Shown here: piece by piece, positions 58,259-64,000 of the stretch
Position numbering within the stretch: the stretch's first letter is position 1
Layout of the letters: each line of letters starts with the position of its first letter
NCBI GenBank assembly: GCA_016212165.1
Contig: JACRGY010000057.1
Coordinates: forward strand, 27,346-91,345
DNA: 64,000 nt
Reading direction: 5' to 3'
DNA from: Nitrospirota bacterium
GTDB taxonomy: Bacteria; Nitrospirota; Thermodesulfovibrionia; Thermodesulfovibrionales; UBA1546
The notes under the pieces: model-generated
Seen by the model: the letters and a program-made list of their open reading frames with translations, nothing else
What the model was told of the DNA's origin: nothing
Database searches by the model: none
Program-made: the position numbers and the translations under genes

Positions 58259-59017
58259 TCACATCTCGCCCCTCACCTGCCACCAGACAAGGCTGACCCA
58301 CTCTGCAATCCCTGTTGTCGAGAGGGCAAGGTCGCCTGACCTGGGGATAAGAGAAACAGGTGTGCATTTTTTGGGCTGACAGAGGAAGTATGCCGGAGCA
58401 GGGATAACCGTAAATCCCCGTTTGGCAAACATGATTTTGGCGCGCCTCATGTGGTACGCAGATGTCACGAGAACAATGCGGTCTCCCTTGAGCAGTTTCC
58501 GCACGGCATGGGAATTTTCCAGAGTATTGCGGGACACGTTTTCCACTATTACCTGTTTTTGCGGAATGCCCATGGCAAATGCTGCCTCTGCCATTGTATC
58601 TGCGTCGTTTACCTTTGTTGCAAAGGGCTCTCCATTTCCCATGCTAAGAATGAGAGGGATGCCAAGCCTTTTAGCCAGTTCGGCCCCTGTAAGCAGCCGC
58701 GAAGATGTTTCAGCGTTCGGAACAGGGCGGGCCCCGAGCCATTCGAGATCAACAGAGCCGCCTCCAAGAACAACAATTGCGTCAGCGCTGATTTTTTCTT
58801 TCTTCAAAGGGGGATTGGCCTGTTCCAGAGGCTTCACTATCATATTTGCTATGGGCCCCAGGCTCAGGAGGTAAAGGAGTACCAGGCCGGAAATAATAAG
58901 TCCTTTGGCGAGCCGCTTTCGCTTATCTATCAGGAGCAGGCCCGTAAGGATGAGGGCTACGAGGCTTGTCGGCGGAAGCATGAGAAACCAGAGAACCTTC
59001 TGAATAACAAATGTCAT
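58259..59017 (-). CDS. YdcF/ElyC-family (DUF218) membrane protein
   Basis: A 252-residue protein with two N-terminal TM helices (~5-27, 37-57) and a DUF218 domain (VVLGGGSVDLEWLG, RLGIPLILSMGNGEPF, ENVSRNTLENSHAVRKLL, VTSAYHMRRAKIMFAKRGF). ElyC acts in envelope precursor use in E. coli; the function here is inferred from that. Confidence 0.88.
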   Translation of the reverse strand: MTFVIQKVLWFLMLPPTSLVALILTGLLLIDKRKRLAKGLIISGLVLLYLLSLGPIANMIVKPLEQANPPLKKEKISADAIVVLGGGSVDLEWLGARPVPNAETSSRLLTGAELAKRLGIPLILSMGNGEPFATKVNDADTMAEAAFAMGIPQKQVIVENVSRNTLENSHAVRKLLKGDRIVLVTSAYHMRRAKIMFAKRGFTVIPAPAYFLCQPKKCTPVSLIPRSGDLALSTTGIAEWVSLVWWQVRGEM

Positions 59018-59144
59018 TATTTATTGACCTCGCATCAGACGAATAAATTTTTTTGCCCGGCACACGGACAAAGAAGAACAGGCACTATTTTAGCATACGT
59101 AAAGCAAACAGTACGAAAATTTGAGTCTGATAAAGATAGCCCTG

Positions 59145-60359
59145 TTAAAGCCAGCGGCCTGAAGGATATTTATTCAGGACCATGCGTATCAAAGACTGTG
59201 AAAGGATTTGCCTGCCCCATCCGTATGGAGCATATATCTTCATGAACCTGAATATATCTCGTATAACAGCAAGCTGTTCTCTTTTGCTTAGTTTGCGCAT
59301 GCCTGCCTTGAAATCAGCTTCGTGCGGATTGCCGAAAATTATCCGGAAGGGATTCCACTGGTCAGTGCAGCGCTTTGCCTCAGAAGCTATCAGCCTGCGG
59401 TAGACCTCCTGAACCGGCCTGTTCCTCTGAATTGCCCCGACTACTGACTCTCCTGCTATGGCTCCTGAATGAAGCGCGCAGCTCATCCCCTCTGCCAGCA
59501 TGTTGAAGAATCCTGCGGCCTGTCCTGTGATAAGCACATTGCCTTTGCCGAAAATATAACGGTTTATAAGAGAAGGGCCAAAGTTCTGCGCACAGCCTTC
59601 CATCTCCTCGGCAGGTTCAAGTTTTACCCCGTGTTTATCACGCAGGTATGCCTCAACATTACGGTGATACTCATGAAGGTTTTTGCCTGAAGGAAAGCCC
59701 ACTCCGAGTATCTGCCGGCCATTGCGTGCATGGCTCCATGTATAATGCCCGAGGCCGGGATGGAACCAGAAGTGGAAGTAGTCCTCATCAAGCGGGCATT
59801 CGATTATTCTCTGAAATTTCTGCCCTACCATAAACCAGGGAATGCTCTTCATATAATCCGGATAAACAGAATGCCTGACCTGTGACTTCGGGCCGTCAGC
59901 GCCAATGACATAACGCGCCGTGTATTTGAGTTCAATGCCTGCGCGCATTGCCCTGACATGCACGAGTTTCCCGTCATCTTCAAGCCCCGTAAAAGATGTT
60001 TCTTCATGCACGTTAAGGCCGCTGCTTTTAACAGCCCAGTAATCTGAGAATTTGCGGTTCAGGTGCGGTGTGGGCCCGCCCTCAAAATCCATTGAAATGG
60101 ATATCATGCTCGGGAAATGGAAGGTAACCCCTCTGCAGGAAGTAGGTTCGTGCAGTATATCACGGGGCAGGGGGCCGAAATTTTCTATCAGGAAACGGTG
60201 TCCCCTCGGCGAAAGTATCCCGCTGCATACTTTATTCCTGGGAAGTTTTTTGCGCTCCAGAGCCACAACATTAAGGCCCGCGTCCACCAGCCTTTTTGCC
60301 GCGGCTGATGCAGCAAGGCTGGCGCCTACAATTAAAACATCATATTTTTCTTCACGCAT
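59145..60359 (-). CDS. Geranylgeranyl-reductase-like flavoprotein
   Basis: A 404-residue FAD oxidoreductase. VLIVGASLAASAAAKRLVDA is the FAD loop, LERKKLPRNKVCSGILSPRG the family signature, VIGADGPKSQVRHSV the second, and ITGQAAGFFNMLAEGMSCAL the third. Enzymes of this group reduce isoprenoid double bonds in lipids, quinones or chlorophyll. It is separated from the Fe-S/FAD pair by 217 bases of repeats but lies on the same strand. Confidence 0.85.
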   Translation of the reverse strand: MREEKYDVLIVGASLAASAAAKRLVDAGLNVVALERKKLPRNKVCSGILSPRGHRFLIENFGPLPRDILHEPTSCRGVTFHFPSMISISMDFEGGPTPHLNRKFSDYWAVKSSGLNVHEETSFTGLEDDGKLVHVRAMRAGIELKYTARYVIGADGPKSQVRHSVYPDYMKSIPWFMVGQKFQRIIECPLDEDYFHFWFHPGLGHYTWSHARNGRQILGVGFPSGKNLHEYHRNVEAYLRDKHGVKLEPAEEMEGCAQNFGPSLINRYIFGKGNVLITGQAAGFFNMLAEGMSCALHSGAIAGESVVGAIQRNRPVQEVYRRLIASEAKRCTDQWNPFRIIFGNPHEADFKAGMRKLSKREQLAVIRDIFRFMKIYAPYGWGRQILSQSLIRMVLNKYPSGRWL

Positions 60360-60425
60360 TTTTTTAAACCTAATCCGCTTAATAATTCCTGCAAAACTAC
60401 TGTTCTATGTGATTGTCCCCTTATC

Positions 60426-60486
60426 TGTCACTCCCGCTTGTCGGGAGTCCTTCTGGAAGAAAGATTCCGGGCAAGCCGGAATGACA
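60426..60486. repeat. GTCACTCCCGC-type palindromic repeat
   Basis: TGTCACTCCCGCTTGTCGGG at the left and CAAGCCGGAATGACA at the right pair in the outer stem, with inner hairpins like the element at 12104. Confidence 0.75.
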
Positions 60487-60533
60487 AAATGAGGACATTG
60501 CTTTTGCATCTTCCAATAATTCATAAATTTTCC

Positions 60534-60562
60534 TGAATGAGCGAAAATGCTATATCCTTTCG
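60534..60562. repeat. Remnant end of the hairpin element family
   Basis: TGAATGAGCGAAAATGCTAT followed by ATCCTTTCG matches the right end of copy A and the reverse complement of the left end of copy C. No matching left arm is found within 200 bases, so it is a partial copy. Confidence 0.6.
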
Positions 60563-60575
60563 TTATTTTCATAGT

Positions 60576-61547
60576 CTATAAATTATCCCGGCTAAGCTGC
60601 CCGGCATATATCACAGGCACATCGGCAACACGCTGAAAAACCGCAAGGTCAGCAATATCTTCAACCACTATGCGTTTCATGCTGCGGCCCCTTATTATCC
60701 ATCTTGCCTGTTCAAGACAGCCTGCTGCTTCAATGCCTTTCTTTGCCTGAAGGCTCGACGCGCCTGTCGGGATAGCTATCCGCTGGAGGTCCAGGTTTGT
60801 CTGGCATCCTGTTTCTTTACGCATCCGGTCATAAAATTTAACCAGCCTCTCATAATCAGAATGATAACCCCTGCATTCAATAATATAAAGGTCTTCCGGG
60901 CCAAGGGCCTTTCTGATATGCGCTGAGGATAAAAGAGCTTCTCCTGTTCCTATAATCTTTTTGTTGGGAAGCCATTTCCTGAGAGGGCGATGAAGCAGGC
61001 CCTCTGACACTACAAGCGTGTCTGCATGCCTCAGAGGCGTTATAAAATCATCTATCCTGTCCTGAGTTACAGGCAGCCCGGCCTCAAGCAAGCCGGCTAT
61101 GTCCCTGCCGTCATCAGCTGCTGGAGATACTTTTTTATTTCCTCCGAGAAGTTCGATTACAGCGCTGAGCGCTTTAAGATTATTTCCCTGATATTCACCT
61201 GCAATCAGAATTATTGAATTGTGCAGGGCATTGTCTTTAATCCTGGTTTTCATGCCTGATGGTTCAGGATACCACGAAGGATAATTTGTTCTTAACTTGT
61301 TGAGGTTGCGCCGCTGTTCCATGTTCATTGCTGCAATGCCGATGCCTTCAGGGCAGGCCGGTTCGCATGAACCGCACAAAAGACAGGCGTCTACTGATGC
61401 GGCAATATCTTCAAGGGCTGCGCCGCCCTGCAGGGCCTTTGCGCGGCCTTTGCGCGTATGGGACATTGACCCGGTCTTCTTCCAGAGAGGGCAGACCAGA
61501 AGACAAATGCCGCAGCCGCTGCAATACTCATAACCTTTTGTATTCAC
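60576..61547 (-). CDS. 4Fe-4S (GlcF-like) subunit of an FAD-linked oxidoreductase
   Basis: A 323-residue protein. Two ferredoxin motifs lie at residues 9-21 (CSGCGICLLVCPLW) and 54-65 (CLLCGSCEPACP), followed by a domain without the usual CCG pairs of HdrB/GlcF. It follows the FAD oxidase gene by 13 bases, so the two form a GlcD/GlcF-like pair. The shorter, CCG-less C-terminus suggests a different electron route. Confidence 0.83.
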   Translation of the reverse strand: MNTKGYEYCSGCGICLLVCPLWKKTGSMSHTRKGRAKALQGGAALEDIAASVDACLLCGSCEPACPEGIGIAAMNMEQRRNLNKLRTNYPSWYPEPSGMKTRIKDNALHNSIILIAGEYQGNNLKALSAVIELLGGNKKVSPAADDGRDIAGLLEAGLPVTQDRIDDFITPLRHADTLVVSEGLLHRPLRKWLPNKKIIGTGEALLSSAHIRKALGPEDLYIIECRGYHSDYERLVKFYDRMRKETGCQTNLDLQRIAIPTGASSLQAKKGIEAAGCLEQARWIIRGRSMKRIVVEDIADLAVFQRVADVPVIYAGQLSRDNL

Positions 61548-61560
61548 ATTATGCCATCCA

Positions 61561-63114
61561 TCAGAATATAACTTCAGCGTTCAGGACCATGGCCGGGTCA
61601 GCCGCCTTTTTCATCGCCAGGTGTTTATCAACCACTTCATCTCCCATGGCGCGGCGGATATAACCTTTCATCATTCCTCCGAAACGGTAATAACTGAGGC
61701 CCATGTCAACCCCGATATCATATATTTCATTTTTAAAGGATTGCAGGTAATCACGGCTGTAATTTGTGCCTCTGAGCATTGGCTCAAACTCGCAGCCGTA
61801 AGCTATATCTTCCGCATCAGGCGGAATACATGACATCTCATAACGCGGGAGCCTGCCCCTGAGTTTAATGCCTACACAATAAAGAGTGTAATGCCTGAAA
61901 TACTTCCTGCATACTGCATTGCCGCGTTCAACAGCCTCGGCGAATTTCTCTGCTTTTGCTGAAAGGTCAGGGATAACCATCTGGGGTCCTCCCCAGAACT
62001 TCCATACAGCCCGTGAGAAAACCACTGTACGGTCAACAATCTTCCCGTTGTGGATAAATTCAGGCCGCCAGAACTCCGGGAACAGCTTAAAGCGCCTGCC
62101 TATAATATAAGCCGCCTCCTTAATGCGCCATGGATGCAGCAGATAATGCCCTGCCATGCGCAGGCCGAAACCTGCTTCGCCATGCCCGCGCAGGCTGCGT
62201 TTCCAGCGTGTATTGAACTTGCGTTCCCTTTCATCGCTGTCAAAAGCTACAAGCAGGGTTATTGCACGGTCCAGAATTGTAAGTATGCCGGAATAATCCG
62301 AGGCGTCCTCTTTTGCTATAAACTGCAAGTCCTCTATAGCTGTGCGCAAAGAGGAGTAATAGAAATATTGTATTGTAATGGGAGTAAACTTCCGTATTTT
62401 AAGTGTGGCCTCAGTAATAACTCCGAACTGGCCGTAACCAAGCAGTACGCGCTCCATGAGTTCAGGATTTTCCTGCTCTGAACATCTGACAATGTCTCCC
62501 GTAGGCGTCACAACCTGAAGTGCCACTGCCTGGTCAGCGGTGCAGCCGAGGCGCGGGGAGTTGACATCAATGCCGCCCACTCCGAGAGTGCCTCCGACAG
62601 AAGCTGTAAGATTAAGGGGCGCCGAAAGATAATCAAGGTTGTCACGCCTGAGAATTTCAGCAAGCTGATGCCAGAAGATACCTGCCTGTGCGCGGACAGT
62701 CATAGCGTCGGTGTTTATTTCCAGTACCCTGTTCATAGAACTCATATCAAGAAGCAGCCCCCCGAATGCAACTGATTCGCCCTCAGTGGTAAGCCCTCCG
62801 CCCCTTGTAGTCACCGGCACTCTGTGTGTCTGGGCAGCCCTGAGCACTTTTGAAATATCTTCTGCTGAGTTTGGCCTTACAACTCCGTGAGGCAGGCCGT
62901 ATGCAACTCCGCCTGCGTCTGTCATGAATACAGAGCAGTCAGGGCGGCCTTCGCATACTGTAACTCCTCCTGAGCGTAAATCAAGCACAAAATCCTGCCA
63001 GTTATTACCCTGCCACCGGGATGGATTTGTTTTCTGGCGGGGGATGCCCTTAAGTGAATCAGGGGCGACCGGGTCAGGCGGTATAATGCCGCGTTCAAAA
63101 ACAGGGATATGCAT
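61561..63114 (-). CDS. FAD-binding oxidoreductase (GlcD-like)
   Basis: A 517-residue flavoprotein. The PCMH-type FAD domain has VVRPNSAEDISKVLRAAQTH, PVTTRGGGLTTEGESVAFGG and SVGGTLGVGGIDVNSPRLG (residues ~90-230), and a C-terminal cap ends LAMKKAADPAMVLNAEVIF. The start is ATG 63114; a longer frame to 63255 adds 47 repeat-derived residues. The family oxidises hydroxy acids or sugar alcohols, passing electrons to the Fe-S partner. Substrate unknown; an isoprenoid or lipid link is possible through the neighbouring reductase. Confidence 0.87.
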   Translation of the reverse strand: MHIPVFERGIIPPDPVAPDSLKGIPRQKTNPSRWQGNNWQDFVLDLRSGGVTVCEGRPDCSVFMTDAGGVAYGLPHGVVRPNSAEDISKVLRAAQTHRVPVTTRGGGLTTEGESVAFGGLLLDMSSMNRVLEINTDAMTVRAQAGIFWHQLAEILRRDNLDYLSAPLNLTASVGGTLGVGGIDVNSPRLGCTADQAVALQVVTPTGDIVRCSEQENPELMERVLLGYGQFGVITEATLKIRKFTPITIQYFYYSSLRTAIEDLQFIAKEDASDYSGILTILDRAITLLVAFDSDERERKFNTRWKRSLRGHGEAGFGLRMAGHYLLHPWRIKEAAYIIGRRFKLFPEFWRPEFIHNGKIVDRTVVFSRAVWKFWGGPQMVIPDLSAKAEKFAEAVERGNAVCRKYFRHYTLYCVGIKLRGRLPRYEMSCIPPDAEDIAYGCEFEPMLRGTNYSRDYLQSFKNEIYDIGVDMGLSYYRFGGMMKGYIRRAMGDEVVDKHLAMKKAADPAMVLNAEVIF

Positions 63115-63133
63115 GATTAAAGTATTATAACAA

Positions 63134-63226
63134 AAGCGCTGAAAGTAACAGCGCTTGCATACTTGCTCACTTGCTATCTCACTTGCTTCCTCGCTTTCCT
63201 GCTTGTGCACTTGCTCGTTTGAGACT
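63134..63226. repeat. Degenerate CACTTGCT microrepeats
   Basis: CACTTGCT/ACTTGCTC units recur five or more times with variable spacers of about 7-12 bases, in the 5' region of the FAD oxidase gene. They give a low-complexity open frame on the minus strand. Confidence 0.65.
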
Positions 63227-63332
63227 TCCGCGGCAAAGCCGGTGCCGGATGTCATTTTTCGCTTGCCTTAGTTTAATTCCATAACTATACTTTAAATATG
63301 CAAGGTAATTTTAAAACATACCTTGAGCTGAC

Positions 63333-64000
63333 GTGAAGATCCCTCCCTATCTTGTGAACGAATATTATGACGACCGCTATTTCGATGTTGTCAATGCCAT
63401 CGAAGAAGCGAAGCACATCTTTTTTCAGGGTACCGGCATCAGGGATATTCTCTCTGCCGCAGGGCCGTGGAAGAAAGAATTCATAATAGGCGAAACAGGC
63501 TTCGGCGCAGGCCGTCTGCTCATTGCCCTCATGGATTTTCTGGACAATTGCGGCATCACAGATATAACTATCATCTACAATTCCGTTGAACTGCATCCAG
63601 TCACTTCTGAGCGGATGGCGTCCATTCTCGGAGGATTCAGAACAGAGGTTGGCCCGCTTATTGATCTGCTTGTCCGGGCCTACAGCAGCATAGAAATTTC
63701 CAGGCCGGGGTGGCACCGGATACAACTCACACGGCCTTTTGGCACCCTGACCCTGAATCTCTGGATCGGGGAGGCCCTTGAAATGGTCAGTGCACTCACA
63801 ACCCCCTGTGACGCATGGTTTCTGGATGGCCATGGGCCAAAGAAAAACCCTGACATCTGGCGGCATGAGCTTCTTATGGCGATTGGAAAAAAAACAAAGA
63901 CCAACGGGGCCTGTGCTACCTTTACTGTTGCCGGAGCTGTAAGGCGCGGGCTTATTGATGCGGGGTTTTCTATTGAGCAGCGCCCTGGTTTTGGCGGGAA
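63333..64000 (+). CDS. mnmD: tRNA U34 methyltransferase MnmD/MnmC-N-like (truncated by window edge)
   Basis: 222 codons from GTG at 63333 to the edge; an in-frame TGA precedes it by seven bases. FIIGETGFGAGRLLIALM is the SAM loop, AWFLDGHGPKKNPDIW the catalytic DGF/H-x-P-K-NP segment, and CATFTVAGAVRRGLIDAGF with RPGFGG the C-terminal signature of MnmC-N. It adds the final methyl of mnm5s2U at tRNA position 34, the pathway that MnmG (12190) begins. The ribosome site is weak (GAG). Confidence 0.87.
   Translation, partial: MKIPPYLVNEYYDDRYFDVVNAIEEAKHIFFQGTGIRDILSAAGPWKKEFIIGETGFGAGRLLIALMDFLDNCGITDITIIYNSVELHPVTSERMASILGGFRTEVGPLIDLLVRAYSSIEISRPGWHRIQLTRPFGTLTLNLWIGEALEMVSALTTPCDAWFLDGHGPKKNPDIWRHELLMAIGKKTKTNGACATFTVAGAVRRGLIDAGFSIEQRPGFGG

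Noticed and set aside
63285-63866. 193-codon minus-strand open frame at the right edge
   Set aside because: It lies opposite the clear MnmD-like frame, which has family motifs; this one has none.
1-64000. tRNA, rRNA, CRISPR arrays and intact insertion sequences
   Set aside because: None was recognised by reading. No CCA-ended cloverleaf, regularly spaced repeat array or transposase motif was seen; a tRNAscan or CRISPR search could still find something.

Overview
The window is a gene-dense bacterial chromosome segment of moderate GC with no rRNA, tRNA, CRISPR array or intact insertion sequence that I could see. The gene mix suggests an anaerobic or microaerobic Gram-negative bacterium, most likely Nitrospirota or a deltaproteobacterial relative. 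Evidence for this is the BamD lipoprotein, several sigma-54 activators, AmmeMemoRadiSam genes, TauE/SafE (TSUP) transporters, many universal stress proteins and intergenic GTCATTCCCGC-type hairpin repeats. The lineage is inferred from content, not from a marker tree.

Layout. 0-0.8 kb: the end of an unknown gene and an OmpA/MotB-like membrane protein. 0.8-7.1 kb (minus strand): a six-gene run of spermidine-synthase-like membrane protein, FMN-binding/4Fe-4S membrane protein, small membrane protein, AmmeMemoRadiSam radical SAM enzyme, small twin-arginine peptide and a fused Memo-AMMECR1 lipoprotein. 7.2-10.6 kb: a DUF2339/DUF3999 pair. 10.6-14.1 kb (minus): mnmG, bamD and a siroheme-synthesis enzyme. 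14.1-16.1 kb: palindromic repeats, a YacP-type nuclease and a PAP2 enzyme. 16.3-19.1 kb: a TSUP transporter, a membrane partner and two USP genes. 19.2-19.9 kb: an AbrB/PIN toxin-antitoxin pair. 20-26.8 kb: two-component genes, including a response regulator whose phosphoacceptor Asp is Glu.

26.8-35.2 kb holds a PEP-synthase-like protein and, divergently, GntR, CBS, an SLC13 transporter, an LCIB-type carbonic anhydrase, NhaD and USP. I read the latter group as a candidate sodium/inorganic-carbon module. 35.4-40.7 kb (minus) holds a PstS-like binding protein, a histidine kinase, a sigma-54 activator and a beta-propeller protein with its own sigma-54 promoter. 40.8-46 kb holds a Na/Ca exchanger and then a USP, TSUP, two-TM partner, tandem-USP and small-protein cluster. 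A short helical motif (TFAEAGEHE) recurs in three of these proteins.

46-48.7 kb carries a cold-shock gene with a terminator in its leader, greB, a YtxH protein and a KDPG-aldolase-type gene. 48.8-53.8 kb looks like an accessory defence segment: a 1,280-residue SIR2-domain protein and a PIN toxin-antitoxin pair, with a diverged direct repeat at three junctions. 54-64 kb is mostly housekeeping: aldolase, YwbE, rRNA methyltransferase, diguanylate cyclase, YdcF, a geranylgeranyl-reductase-like flavoprotein, an Fe-S/FAD oxidase pair and a truncated MnmD.

Three repeat systems stand out. One is a roughly 130-150 bp hairpin element in three intact copies whose end arms differ in sequence but stay complementary. 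Another is the GTCATTCCCGC hairpin family. The third is a set of period-7 microrepeats at gene ends, one of which encodes part of a signal peptide.
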